Positions 8,546-17,576 of a DNA stretch of 64,000 nucleotides are shown piece by piece. The notes under the pieces were generated by a model. The model was not told the origin of the DNA, made no database searches, and saw nothing but the letters and a program-made list of their open reading frames with translations. The position numbers and the translations under genes were made by a program. Source of the DNA: RCIO01 sp040880025 (GTDB lineage Bacteria > Pseudomonadota > Alphaproteobacteria > Rhizobiales > Rhizobiaceae); contig JBBDJD010000011.1 in NCBI GenBank assembly GCA_040880025.1, forward strand, positions 124,001-188,000, in the 5' to 3' direction. Numbering within the stretch: the first letter of the stretch is position 1; each line of letters starts with the position of its first letter.

Positions 8546-9418
8546 ATGAACTCGGCGAAGGACATCGCCGCCCATATTGGCGCCGAGCGCAGCGCGAGCG
8601 ACCGGGCCGAGGCGTGGCGGGTCGCGGCGCTCGAAGCCACCATCGGCAAATTTGGCCGGCACGCCGCCCCGCCGTCATTGCTGCCGCCGCTTCGACACTG
8701 GCTCCTGTTTCCGCCGGTCTATCCGCTGGAAAAAGCCGGGCCCGACGGTCACGAGCTGCTCGGTGCCTTCCTGCCTGATCTCGGCCGCAAACGACGCATG
8801 TGGGCGGGCAGCCGGGTGCGGTTCGAGGCGCCCATCGCGCTCGGCGACGACGTATCGAAGGTGAGCCGCATCGACGCCATCGAGGAGAAGGTGGGGCGCA
8901 GCGGCCCGCTCGTCTTCGTGCGGCTGGTCCACGAAATCTCGTCGCCAGCCGGTGTCGCGATTGTCGAGGAGCAGGACCTGGTGTTCCGCGAGCCGGAGTG
9001 GAGCCGAGCATCCGCCGGCGCCACGACCGAGGCCCCGGCCAATCCTGTCTGGATCCGGACAGTCGCGCCTGATCCGGTCATGCTGTTTCGCTATTCGGCG
9101 CTGACCTTCAACAGTCATCGCATCCACTATGACCAGCCATACACGACCGGGGTGGAAAGTTATGGCGGGCTGGTCGTGCACGGACCGCTGATGGCGACGC
9201 TAATGGCCGATTTGGCGGCAAGTAACTTCCCAGGCCGTGCGATGCGGTGGTTTCGGTTCCGCGGCGTTGGGCCGGCGCTCGACACGGCGCCGATCATTGT
9301 GGCCGGCGGGCCGGGTGACGGCCCCTCGGAGGCCGACCTTTGGGTGGCGCAGGAGGGCCGGCTGTGCATGCGGGCGAACTGCGGTTTCGAGACGGAGGCG
9401 AGTGGCAGCAATGGATAA
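8546..9418 (+). CDS. HTD2/MaoC-type acyl-CoA hydratase (mesaconyl-C4/itaconyl-CoA hydratase-like)
   Basis: A 290-residue double-hotdog protein. The N-terminal half (residues about 1-145) matches the FAS1-like dehydratase domain. The second half carries the hydratase-2 signature RYSALTFNSHRIHYDQPY (about residues 180-197), with the catalytic Asn/His-His/Asp set, followed by VVHGPLMATLM. Such enzymes hydrate mesaconyl-C4-CoA, itaconyl-CoA or fatty 2-enoyl thioesters. Next to CoA-transferase and acyl-CoA dehydrogenase genes it most likely hydrates an unsaturated CoA ester of the imported acid. It overlaps the start of the dehydrogenase gene by 8 bases. Confidence 0.87.
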   Translation: MNSAKDIAAHIGAERSASDRAEAWRVAALEATIGKFGRHAAPPSLLPPLRHWLLFPPVYPLEKAGPDGHELLGAFLPDLGRKRRMWAGSRVRFEAPIALGDDVSKVSRIDAIEEKVGRSGPLVFVRLVHEISSPAGVAIVEEQDLVFREPEWSRASAGATTEAPANPVWIRTVAPDPVMLFRYSALTFNSHRIHYDQPYTTGVESYGGLVVHGPLMATLMADLAASNFPGRAMRWFRFRGVGPALDTAPIIVAGGPGDGPSEADLWVAQEGRLCMRANCGFETEASGSNG

Positions 9419-10583
9419 CACTGCAACCGGCGGCGAAGACCGGTTCCAGGAAATGCGCGAGGCGCTGCGCGATCTGTGCGGCCGGTTTTCGGCGGAGTAT
9501 TTCCGCAAGGTCGATCACCGCCGCGGCTATCCAGAGGAATTCGTTTCCGCGTTGACCGAGGCCGGCTGGCTCGCCGCCATGATCCCGGCCGAGTATGGCG
9601 GCTCAGGACTCGGTGTCACCGAGGCCTCGGTGGTCATGGAGGAGGTCAACCGGGCCGGCGGCAATGCCGGCGCCTGCCACGGCCAGATGTACAACATGAA
9701 CACGGTGCTGCGGCACGGCTCGGCGGCGCAGAAACAGAAATATCTGCCGGCGATCGCCGCAGGCGAATTGCGGCTCCAGTCGATGGCGGTGACGGAGCCG
9801 ACCACCGGCACCGACACGACCAAACTCAAGACGACCGCGGTGAGGAAAGGCGACCGTTATGTCGTCAACGGGCAGAAGGTGTGGATTTCGCGCATCCAGC
9901 ATTCCGACCTGATGATCCTCCTGGCGCGCACCACGCCGCTTCCCGAAGTCAAGAAGAAATCGCAGGGGCTTTCGGTCTTCATCGTCGATCTGCGCGAGGC
10001 GATCGGTAACGGCATGAGCGTTCAGCCCATCGTTAACATGGTTAACCACGAGACCAACGAGGTCTTTTTCGACAATCTGGAAATCCCGGCGGAAAACCTG
10101 ATCGGGACCGAAGGCGAAGGCTTCAAATACATCCTTGACGGCCTCAACGCCGAGCGCGCGCTGATCGCCGCGGAATGCATTGGCGACGGCTACTGGTTCA
10201 TCGAAAAAGTCTCGAAATATGCCAAGGAGCGGATCGTCTTCGATAGGCCAATCGGCCAGAACCAGGGCGTTCAGTTTCCGATCGCCCGCGCCTACGTCAA
10301 TGTCGAGGCGGCCAACCTGATGCGCATGGAGGCGTGCCGCCGGATCGATGCCGGGGAGCCTGCGGGCGCGCAAGCCAACATGGCCAAGCTTCTCGCCGCC
10401 GACGCCTCCTGGGAGGCGGCCAATGCCTGCCTGCAATTCCATGGCGGCTTCGGCTTCGCGCAGGAATACGATGTCGAGCGCAAGTTCCGGGAGACGCGGC
10501 TCTATCAGGTGGCGCCGATCTCGACCAATCTGATCCTTTCCTACGTCGCCGAACACGTTCTCGGCCTGCCGCGTTCGTTCTGA
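9411..10583 (+). CDS. acyl-CoA dehydrogenase family protein
   Basis: A 390-residue flavoprotein with the standard three-domain acyl-CoA dehydrogenase layout: an N-terminal helical domain (IPAEYGGSGLG near residues 60-72), a middle beta domain (SMAVTEPTTGTDTT, then VNGQKVWISRIQHSD), and a C-terminal helical domain (QFHGGFGFAQEYDVER). The usual C-terminal catalytic Glu of short/medium-chain enzymes is absent (YQVAPIS at that place), but Glu248 in GLNAERALIA occupies the helix-G position used by isovaleryl- and long-chain enzymes. It should make an alpha,beta double bond in the CoA-linked intermediate. The ATG at 9411 is preferred because a longer in-frame ORF would overlap the hydratase gene extensively. 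Confidence 0.92.
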   Translation: MDNTATGGEDRFQEMREALRDLCGRFSAEYFRKVDHRRGYPEEFVSALTEAGWLAAMIPAEYGGSGLGVTEASVVMEEVNRAGGNAGACHGQMYNMNTVLRHGSAAQKQKYLPAIAAGELRLQSMAVTEPTTGTDTTKLKTTAVRKGDRYVVNGQKVWISRIQHSDLMILLARTTPLPEVKKKSQGLSVFIVDLREAIGNGMSVQPIVNMVNHETNEVFFDNLEIPAENLIGTEGEGFKYILDGLNAERALIAAECIGDGYWFIEKVSKYAKERIVFDRPIGQNQGVQFPIARAYVNVEAANLMRMEACRRIDAGEPAGAQANMAKLLAADASWEAANACLQFHGGFGFAQEYDVERKFRETRLYQVAPISTNLILSYVAEHVLGLPRSF

Positions 10584-10590
10584 ACCATCA

Positions 10591-11769
10591 ATGCAGCCGC
10601 TCAAGGACATCACCGTCGTCACCCTGGAACACGCCATCGCCGCGCCCTTCTGCACGCGCCAGCTCGCCGATCTCGGCGCGCGTGTGATCAAGATCGAGCG
10701 TCCCGGCAGCGGCGACTTCGCGCGCGGCTACGACACGCGCGTCAATGGGCTTTCTTCGCACTTCGTCTGGACCAACCGCTCGAAGGAAAGCTGCACGCTC
10801 GACCTCAAGGACGGAGAGGCCAACGCGGTCCTTCTGGCGCTGGTCGGAAAAGCCGACGTGCTGGTCCAGAACCTGGCGCCCGGTGCAAGCGATCGATTGG
10901 GCTTGTCCTACGCGGCGCTGGCGCAAGAGTTTCCCCGGCTCATCGTCTGCGACATCTCCGGCTACGGATCGGACGGGCCCTATCGCGACCGCAAGGCCTA
11001 CGATCTCCTGATCCAGAGCGAGTCGGGCTTTCTTTCCGTTACAGGGACGGAGGACACGCCTTCCAAGGCCGGCTGCTCGATCGCCGACATTTCGGCCGGC
11101 ATGTATGCCTACAGCGGCGTACTGGCAGCGTTGCTCCAGCGTGGTACGACGGGGCGGGGCTGCCACATCGAGATTTCGATGCTGGAATCGATGGCCGAAT
11201 GGATGAGTTTCCCGCTCTACTACGCCTATGACGGCGCATCGCCGCCGGCGCGGCGCGGCGCTTCGCACGCTACCATCGTGCCTTATGGGCCGTTTCCCGT
11301 CGCCGGCGGCGAAACGGTGATGCTGGGTCTCCAGAACGAGCGCGAGTGGAAACTCTTCTGCGAAAAGGTGCTCGACCTGCCCGAACTCGCCGGGGACGGG
11401 CGCTTCGCCGGCAACGCAGCACGTACCGAAAACCGCGCCGCGCTCGACAAGATCATCGCGGAGGCTTTCGCGTCGAGCGGGGCCGAAAATGTCCAGGCCG
11501 CGCTTGACGCGGCCGGGATCGCGAGCGCCAAGGTGAACACCATGCACGATGTGTGGTCGCATCCGCAGCTTCGCGCGCGCGGACGTTGGACCGAGATCGA
11601 CACGCCGGCCGGCCCGGTGCCGGCGCTCTATCCGCCCGGCATGCCTGGCCCCTTCGAACCGCGCATGGACGCGGTGCCGGCCCTCGGTCAACATACCGAG
11701 GCGATCTTGCGGGAACTGGGCCACGACGAGGGCGCAATTGCCGCGCTGCGCGCGCGCGGCGCGATCTGA
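10591..11769 (+). CDS. type III CoA-transferase (CaiB/BaiF family)
   Basis: This 392-residue protein is typical for the family. It starts with the LxxxxVVxLEHAIAAPFCTRQLADLGA segment, followed by KIERPGSGDFAR and NRSKESCTLDLKDGE. Asp138, in KAYDLLIQSESG, is the expected acyl-anhydride-forming Asp of formyl-CoA transferase-like enzymes. These enzymes transfer CoA from a donor thioester, often succinyl-CoA, to a carboxylic acid. This is the second CoA-transferase of the operon and of a different fold from the glutaconate-type one at the window start, so the pathway may activate two different acids or positional isomers. It lies 7 bases after the dehydrogenase gene. Confidence 0.93.
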   Translation: MQPLKDITVVTLEHAIAAPFCTRQLADLGARVIKIERPGSGDFARGYDTRVNGLSSHFVWTNRSKESCTLDLKDGEANAVLLALVGKADVLVQNLAPGASDRLGLSYAALAQEFPRLIVCDISGYGSDGPYRDRKAYDLLIQSESGFLSVTGTEDTPSKAGCSIADISAGMYAYSGVLAALLQRGTTGRGCHIEISMLESMAEWMSFPLYYAYDGASPPARRGASHATIVPYGPFPVAGGETVMLGLQNEREWKLFCEKVLDLPELAGDGRFAGNAARTENRAALDKIIAEAFASSGAENVQAALDAAGIASAKVNTMHDVWSHPQLRARGRWTEIDTPAGPVPALYPPGMPGPFEPRMDAVPALGQHTEAILRELGHDEGAIAALRARGAI

Positions 11770-11780
11770 AGGAGACCGCC

Positions 11781-13142
11781 ATGGCAACGGACCAAAACCG
11801 CGGCGCTGTGCTCGCCGCGTTCGCGGCCGGCTTGCGCTACGAGGAAATTCCCGACGCCGTAATTCGGCGCGCGGAAGATCTTTTTCTCGACTGGTTCGGA
11901 TCGGCCCTCGCCGGCGCGACCGGCCGCCCCGTGCAGGCGATTGAACGTTTCGCGAAGGCGATGGGGCCGGGAGACGGCGCAGCGGAGGTGCTGATCTCCC
12001 GTCGCGCGACAAGCCCCTATTTCGCGGCCTATGTGAATGCCGCGTCGTCGCATTTCGCTGAACAGGACGACGTGCACAACGGCTCGGTCTTCCATCCGGC
12101 CGCGGTGGTGTTTCCGGCGGCCCTTGCGACCGCGCAGGCGATGGGCGCCTCCGGCCGCGAATTCCTTGCCGCCGTCACCGCCGGCTACGAGGTCGGCATC
12201 CGCGTGGGCGAGTTCCTCGGCCGAACGCACTACCGCATATTCCACACCACTGGGACGGCGGGCACTCTCGCGGCCGCTGCAGCAACCGGGCGGCTGCTTG
12301 GGCTTCCGGCGGAAGGGATGCTGCACGCCTTTGGCTCGGCCGGCACCCAGTCGGCGGGACTTTGGGAGTTCCTTCGTGACGGCGCCGATTCCAAGCAACT
12401 GCACACGGCCCACGCCGCTGCTTCCGGCTTCTCGGCCGCCTGGCTGGCGCGCGCGGGCTTGACCGGCGCCCGGCATATTCTCGAAGGCGCGCAGGGCATG
12501 GCCGCCGGCATGTCGCGGGACGCCGATCCGGCCAAGCTTACCGATCGGCTCGGCGAACGCTGGGCGCTCGCGGAAACCTCCTTCAAGTTCCATGCCTCAT
12601 GCCGGCACACGCATCCGGCCGCCGACGCGCTTCTTTCGATCGTGACAGACCACGACCTCGAAATCGGCCAGATTGGCGATGTCACCGCGCATGTGCACCA
12701 GGCCGCGATCGACGTGCTCGGACCAGTGACAGTGCCCGCGACCGTGCACCAGGCAAAATTCTCCATGGGCACCACGCTCGGCCTGATCGCCGCGCACCGC
12801 AGCGCCGGCATGGCCGAGTTTGAGGCGCATTACCTGTCGCCCGAAGTCGCGGCCTTCCGCGACCGCACGCGCATGGAACTCGACGCGGAGGTGGACGCCG
12901 CCTATCCGGCGCGATGGATTGGCAAGGTGTCGCTCAAGACACGTGACGGGCGGGCCCTAGAGGCACGTATAGACGAACCGAAGGGCGATCCGGGCAACAC
13001 GCTGTCGCGATCGGAAATCGAAGACAAGACGCTGCGCTTGGCGACCTTTTCTGGGGCGGCGGACAAACAGGACATAACTCGAGTCACCGAATTGGCATGG
13101 TCGTTGTCAGAACTTAACGAAATTGGACGCATTTTTGCCTGA
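11781..13142 (+). CDS. MmgE/PrpD family protein
   Basis: A 453-residue protein starting at ATG 11781 after GGAGACC, a suitable ribosome binding site. It shows MmgE/PrpD family features: DLFLDWFGSALAG-type opening, AAYVNAASSHFAEQDDVHNGS, the GTAGTLAAAAATGRLLGL stretch, and the FKFHASCRHTHPAADAL segment near the middle. Known members are 2-methylcitrate dehydratase, cis-aconitate decarboxylase and iminodisuccinate epimerase, so it probably acts on a tri- or dicarboxylate by adding or removing water or CO2. It is the last gene of the catabolic operon. It fits well with a citrate-synthase-like enzyme, but the exact reaction is not deducible. Confidence 0.9.
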   Translation: MATDQNRGAVLAAFAAGLRYEEIPDAVIRRAEDLFLDWFGSALAGATGRPVQAIERFAKAMGPGDGAAEVLISRRATSPYFAAYVNAASSHFAEQDDVHNGSVFHPAAVVFPAALATAQAMGASGREFLAAVTAGYEVGIRVGEFLGRTHYRIFHTTGTAGTLAAAAATGRLLGLPAEGMLHAFGSAGTQSAGLWEFLRDGADSKQLHTAHAAASGFSAAWLARAGLTGARHILEGAQGMAAGMSRDADPAKLTDRLGERWALAETSFKFHASCRHTHPAADALLSIVTDHDLEIGQIGDVTAHVHQAAIDVLGPVTVPATVHQAKFSMGTTLGLIAAHRSAGMAEFEAHYLSPEVAAFRDRTRMELDAEVDAAYPARWIGKVSLKTRDGRALEARIDEPKGDPGNTLSRSEIEDKTLRLATFSGAADKQDITRVTELAWSLSELNEIGRIFA

Positions 13143-14571
13143 AGGATTCCACCTCAATCCTCTACCAGCAGAATGCCGTACCCTCCATGGTAGTGCCCGC
13201 CGCGCGCATCCAGTCCGATGTGCAACTGCCCCCTGCCGAAGCTCACCAGCGGGCCTGTACGTTCAACCGTCGAAGCGGAACGCTCACGGTCCCGCAGGAC
13301 CCCATCGAAATCGATAAGTTCCGAGCACCTCGACCGCCAATCTCCATGTTCGGCCATCCTCAGGCTCCTCATCCAGCAGAGGCGTTGCGGCTCCTTCACT
13401 TCCCGAAGCGCCGTCCCAGCCGACAAGTTCCTCCTGCATGGTAAAGATCGCTGGAATTGTCTCTCTGTGCGGCATCGGCACGACCGCGTCGTGCAGTTCC
13501 GCCGCTGATAAGCCGTTTGGCGGTGCGGCCAACCTCTGGCGGGGCGAACAACGACTGAACGGCACCTCAATACGCGTTGCAATGCTAGGTCATGGCCGCA
13601 GGAAGTGACCCGGATTACGCCGGACATCTTGTAGGCAGCTCGCGCGATGTACAAACGTTAGAGGGAACTCACCTGAGGTTCCACGGCTAGCTTATAGCGA
13701 AAGCCCGGGGACCCTGGGAATCCTTGCATGGCCGATTCTAATGGATCGTCGAGCTTGACCGGATGGGTCGCATTCTCGGGATTGGATGGTTCCCCGAAAC
13801 CAATACGGTGATCTCTCTCTTGTAACGGCAGCTCGACCAAGAGCTGGCAGCCGCCAGGCTTGGGCCCTGCGAGGCCCTATCAGGACCCAAATAACCTTCA
13901 CCTGAGTTTCCCCACTGAGGCACGGACGTCTCTTGCATTTTGCAATATAGCTAATTAGATGAATGTAACTGTCATCTTGTAGATAAATATCAAAATGCGA
14001 GATCGAAAAAAGTTAGTACAGATATGAAGTTGTCAAGAATTACTGTACTTATTATTCGGATTTTAACATTTACGCATGTAGGTATGAATTGGCGAATCAC
14101 AATATAGTTGCTTGTGTTTTTTCGATCCTGGTGGCACATATGGGTTCAAGCGGTTGGCCGGATTGCCCCGCAAGTCCCTCTGGGGGCTGGAAACGAAGTA
14201 GCAACAAGCAATTCCGGCCGTTGCGCGGCAGTTGCCGAATTGGCGCGGTGAACATGAACGCCCAGGGGAGGGCGGGCGAGATCCGGCTGCGGGTTGCGAC
14301 TGTGTTGCAGAGGAAACGATGACATGATCGGTCTTGCGTACATTCAGGGTTTCGATGACCCGTTCGGGACGGCGCCTCACGAAGGGTGCGACCCGAACGG
14401 GACCCGGCGGCTGCATGCAGCGCGGGCTGCGTACCGCGAGATCGGAACGAATGCGTCTGCGAGAACGCCGATAAACCGGAATACTGGTACTTCCGGCCCG
14501 AGGGTAATCACGAATACTGCGCCTTCGCAGGCCGCAACTAGTCCTCTTATCGCTGCACTGTGGAGATCAGC
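13143..14571 (+). other. non-coding / degenerate stretch between catabolic operon and recombinase genes
   Basis: About 1.4 kb holding no convincing intact gene. Between 13154 and 13654 the minus strand has two overlapping frames with protein-like composition, one ending near 13284 and the other, ending at 13154, with a Gly/His-rich tail (ARGGHYHGGYGILLVED). These could be the pieces of one frameshifted gene, but no family is recognised. From about 13935 to 14130 the DNA is conspicuously AT-rich compared with everything around it. From 14135 it returns to ordinary composition with an inverted repeat at 14359-14401. The whole looks like the decayed edge of an inserted element. Confidence 0.5.
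14359..14401. repeat. inverted repeat upstream of recombinase genes
   Basis: Two 10-base arms, CCCGTTCGGG at 14359-14368 and CCCGAACGGG at 14392-14401, are exact reverse complements separated by 23 bases. Each arm is itself a near-palindrome. The repeat lies about 170 bases before the first recombinase start, a reasonable place for a recombinase or repressor binding site, although no function is shown. Confidence 0.55.
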
Positions 14572-16254
14572 ATGAGCAACAGTCTCGGTTCTCCTGAGAC
14601 GCTCGAGGACGTGCGTCTCGCTATCAGAATGAAAAGTCGCCATGGCACGGTCAATCGAGACTGCATCACGGCTCTCAATTCCCTTGAGCGCTATTCCGGC
14701 ACGCCGCTCGCCAGCATTCGCCTGGAGCCGTCTGAGATATGCGACGTCTTCGAGAGTGTTCATCCGCTTTCAAAGGGGATCAAAGCTGCGACCTGGAACA
14801 ATATCAAGAGCCGCTGCCGCTCGGCCATCCATAGTGTCCTCAACGACGAACCGCCGACTAGAATCAGGCGGCGCCAACTCTCCAGCGATTGGCAAGAGGT
14901 GTGGAACTGCCTCGTCACGAAATCCGAAAAGAATGTACTGAGCAGCCTGATTTCATATGCCGACTGGGCCGGCATTCAACCGCAGCAGGTCAACGACCAG
15001 GTCATTGCGCAGTTCAAACAGTACCTGGAAAATCGCTTCCGTCGGAATTCGGACAACTATCGCCGCCTGCGGGTCAAGGTTTGGAACAAGGTTCGAGAAA
15101 GTGCGCCAGAGCTCATGCTCAATGCCTTGTCGCTACCGGCCCCCCAATACCGCCGCAAGTGGATATTGTGGACGAACCTGCCGCCATCGTTTCGTGAGGA
15201 GGTTCAGCGCCATCTGCACTGGGCGAGCGGTGCTAATCCCTTCGATCCGGATGCGAGGAAGAAGCCGCTTGCGCCGCAATCGCTGGGCAAGCGCAAGCAA
15301 CATCTGCACGCGGCGGCGGACGCTCTCGTCAAGACAGGAGTTGAGATCGAGTCGATTACGTCGCTCTCTGATCTTCTGGAACCGGAAAGGGTGAGGCAGA
15401 TTTGCCGGGCGCGTTTCGAGGAGGCGGGTAAGCGCCACACGGCGATCAATTTCGAGCTTGGCAGGACGCTCGTCGAGGCGGCCATCTGGTGCCGGTTGCC
15501 GGACCGGAAAATCGAAGAGATTCGCGCAATCACGCGCCTTCAGAAAAAGCCACCGCAGAGGATGACGGAAAAGAACAAAGCGACCATTCGCCCCTTCGAG
15601 GACCCGGAGTTGCGTCAACGTCTGCTGCGCCTACCCCAACTTCTCATCGGCGAAGTCCGAGATCGCCGAGGTGTAAGGCGCCACCAGCTCTCCAAACTTC
15701 ATGCCGCCCTGGCAATCGGGATTCTGACCTTTTGTCCAATTCGTCTCGGCAATCTGGCCACTCTTCGTTTTGGCGAACATATCGAGATTGAGGGCATTGT
15801 GCCTTCACTACGCATTCCCATGGAGCAGGTGAAGAATGGCCAGCCACTCGAATTCGATATCCCACCGCATTTTGCGGCATTGCTACGGGAATACAGGGAT
15901 GTTTTGTGCCCGAAGCTCACGGGCGGGCGCCACGACAATATCTTCATCAATCTGAATGGCTCGGCTAAGCGTTCCGGAGCTCTAGGAACGCTCATCAAGG
16001 TCTACACACAACGCTATCTCGGCGTCGGTCTGAACCCTCATGTATTCCGGCACTTGGCGGCGAAAATGATTCTGGATCGGAACCCAGGCGCACACGCAGT
16101 CGTCAAGGATTTGTTGGGACACAAGAACTTGGAGACAACCGCGTCCTTCTATGCCGGCGTCGATACGAAGCGTGCCGGCCGCTTCCACCTCGCACTCCTC
16201 ATGCAGGCGGAAGCAATATTGGCCGAAGACACTTCCAACCTTTGTCTGGAGTAA
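14572..16254 (+). CDS. tyrosine recombinase/integrase (first of pair)
   Basis: A 560-residue protein; the ATG at 14572 is preceded by GGAG six bases upstream. The long N-terminal part (about 1-340) is basic and probably binds DNA. The C-terminal catalytic domain carries the tyrosine recombinase residues: Arg391 (CPIRLGN), His490 and Arg493 (HVFRHLA), the LLGHKNLETT box, and the nucleophile Tyr527 (SFYAG). It is much longer than simple phage integrases and resembles integrases encoded in multi-recombinase gene sets. The next recombinase begins 6 bases downstream, so they are co-expressed. It should cut and rejoin DNA at an element end; the target site is not identified. Confidence 0.9.
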   Translation: MSNSLGSPETLEDVRLAIRMKSRHGTVNRDCITALNSLERYSGTPLASIRLEPSEICDVFESVHPLSKGIKAATWNNIKSRCRSAIHSVLNDEPPTRIRRRQLSSDWQEVWNCLVTKSEKNVLSSLISYADWAGIQPQQVNDQVIAQFKQYLENRFRRNSDNYRRLRVKVWNKVRESAPELMLNALSLPAPQYRRKWILWTNLPPSFREEVQRHLHWASGANPFDPDARKKPLAPQSLGKRKQHLHAAADALVKTGVEIESITSLSDLLEPERVRQICRARFEEAGKRHTAINFELGRTLVEAAIWCRLPDRKIEEIRAITRLQKKPPQRMTEKNKATIRPFEDPELRQRLLRLPQLLIGEVRDRRGVRRHQLSKLHAALAIGILTFCPIRLGNLATLRFGEHIEIEGIVPSLRIPMEQVKNGQPLEFDIPPHFAALLREYRDVLCPKLTGGRHDNIFINLNGSAKRSGALGTLIKVYTQRYLGVGLNPHVFRHLAAKMILDRNPGAHAVVKDLLGHKNLETTASFYAGVDTKRAGRFHLALLMQAEAILAEDTSNLCLE

Positions 16255-16260
16255 TATGGA

Positions 16261-17298
16261 ATGAGTACGCGCAGAAAGAACCCAGGTTTGCCGGTCGCCG
16301 AATGGCCTAAAGAAGACCAGCAGCTTTGGAATAGATATATGGTTGAGGCGGACCCTTTTGATTTTGGCTCGCCCGGGCCGCTTTCCCCAGCTACCGTGAC
16401 TGGTCGTCGCTACAGTTTCGGGGTTCTCTTGGCTTTTATCCGGCGGGTGCATCCGGCGCTCATGGCCGAGCCCCTTCATACTCGCTTGACTAAACCCGTT
16501 ATGGAGGACTTCGTGGCGGCGCTGCGGCAGACCTGTCGTGAGACGACGGTGGCGCTTCACCTCGAGAGGGTATTCTTTGTCGTTCGCTGCCTGTGCCCTG
16601 ACCAGGATTTCAGATGGATCTATCAGGTGGCACGCAGGATCGCGGTGGGCGCGCCGCGGCTGGTGCATCCACTGGTGCTTTCGCCTCAGCTCAATCGTGT
16701 CGGGCTGGAGGGACTGAGCAGCGCGCTGGATCAGGACGCGGGCAAGCGCCGTCTGCGGCGCGCCGCCGCATATCGCGACGGTTTGATCGTCGCTGTTCTG
16801 TCCCAGGCGCCGATGAGACGCGGAAGCATCGCTGGGCTGCGCTTGGCAGATCTGACGAAAGTTGGCGATGTTTGGCAGATATATGCGCGGGCGGAACACG
16901 TAAAGACTCGCGAAGCTGCCGAGTACGAACTGTCGCGCGATCTCTCGCAAGCAGTGGATTATTACCTAGCTCACATTCGCCCGATGTTCCCGGGTGCGGA
17001 TAAGCATGACGGGTTGTGGCCGTCGCAGTCGAATTTCCCGCTACGTGCTACATCGATCGGTAGAATTGTAGGTGATCGCACTGCTTCGGTGTTGGGGACG
17101 CGGGTGTCGCCTCACGGTTTCCGGAGGGGCGCGGCCGGCCTCATTGCAGTCGCTGATCCTGACAACATCCGCAGCGCCAGGGACCTACTTGGGCATCACG
17201 ATTTCCGCATCACCGAACGCCACTACCTTCCTGCGGCCCAAACAAGACGTGCCGGACGTGCGTTGCTTCGCGCGCTCTCGGGCGCCGAAGCGCGGTGA
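16261..17298 (+). CDS. tyrosine recombinase/integrase (second of pair)
   Basis: A 345-residue protein immediately after the first recombinase and not a simple copy of it. The catalytic set is present: Arg186/Arg187 (APMRRGSIAG), His285 and Arg288 (SPHGFRRG), LLGHHDFRITE, and Tyr322 (RHYLPAA). The N-terminal part contains an SAM-like core-binding region around residues 30-130. Both members of the pair appear catalytically complete, so they may act as a heteromeric recombinase, one for each element end, as proposed for other tandem recombinase cassettes. Its stop overlaps the region where the third small gene starts. Confidence 0.88.
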   Translation: MSTRRKNPGLPVAEWPKEDQQLWNRYMVEADPFDFGSPGPLSPATVTGRRYSFGVLLAFIRRVHPALMAEPLHTRLTKPVMEDFVAALRQTCRETTVALHLERVFFVVRCLCPDQDFRWIYQVARRIAVGAPRLVHPLVLSPQLNRVGLEGLSSALDQDAGKRRLRRAAAYRDGLIVAVLSQAPMRRGSIAGLRLADLTKVGDVWQIYARAEHVKTREAAEYELSRDLSQAVDYYLAHIRPMFPGADKHDGLWPSQSNFPLRATSIGRIVGDRTASVLGTRVSPHGFRRGAAGLIAVADPDNIRSARDLLGHHDFRITERHYLPAAQTRRAGRALLRALSGAEAR

Positions 17299-17303
17299 GA
17301 TCG

Positions 17304-17576
17304 ATGTCGACTGAGTACGAAATCGCGCGCCGGGTTGCCGCCCGGGTCGCTGCAGTGAAGTTGCGAAGTCTATTGGTCGCTGACGCCTATCTGAGCCTTC
17401 GCCAAAGGGACGAGCTTCTAGATCTCGTAGCGAACCTAATCAGTAGACCGAGGGAGGCGCAGGAATTCAGGAGAAGGATGGTGAAATTGCTCGATGGCAG
17501 GTTTGGGCGCAATCCCGACACGTTCGAGGTATCAGATTCAACCGCCGAAGCACTCCGACTTCTTGACGCCCTCTGA
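17304..17576 (+). CDS. small protein downstream of recombinase pair
   Basis: A 90-residue protein with mostly helical, charged sequence and no signal peptide or membrane segment. A GTG start at 17295 would overlap the recombinase stop; the ATG at 17304 is chosen because a GGTGA sequence lies five bases ahead. The sequence alternates Arg/Glu-rich helices (for example REAQEFRRRMVKLLDGRF) and has no recognised domain. Its tight linkage suggests a helper of the recombinases, such as an excision or directionality factor, or a third member of the cassette. This is inferred from position only. Confidence 0.6.
   Translation: MSTEYEIARRVAARVAAVKLRSLLVADAYLSLRQRDELLDLVANLISRPREAQEFRRRMVKLLDGRFGRNPDTFEVSDSTAEALRLLDAL

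Noticed and set aside
9603..12012. Two long minus-strand frames (362 and 474 residues) over the dehydrogenase, CaiB and PrpD genes
   Set aside because: They lie opposite confident genes and show no recognisable domain; codon-position bias of GC-rich genes explains open antisense frames.
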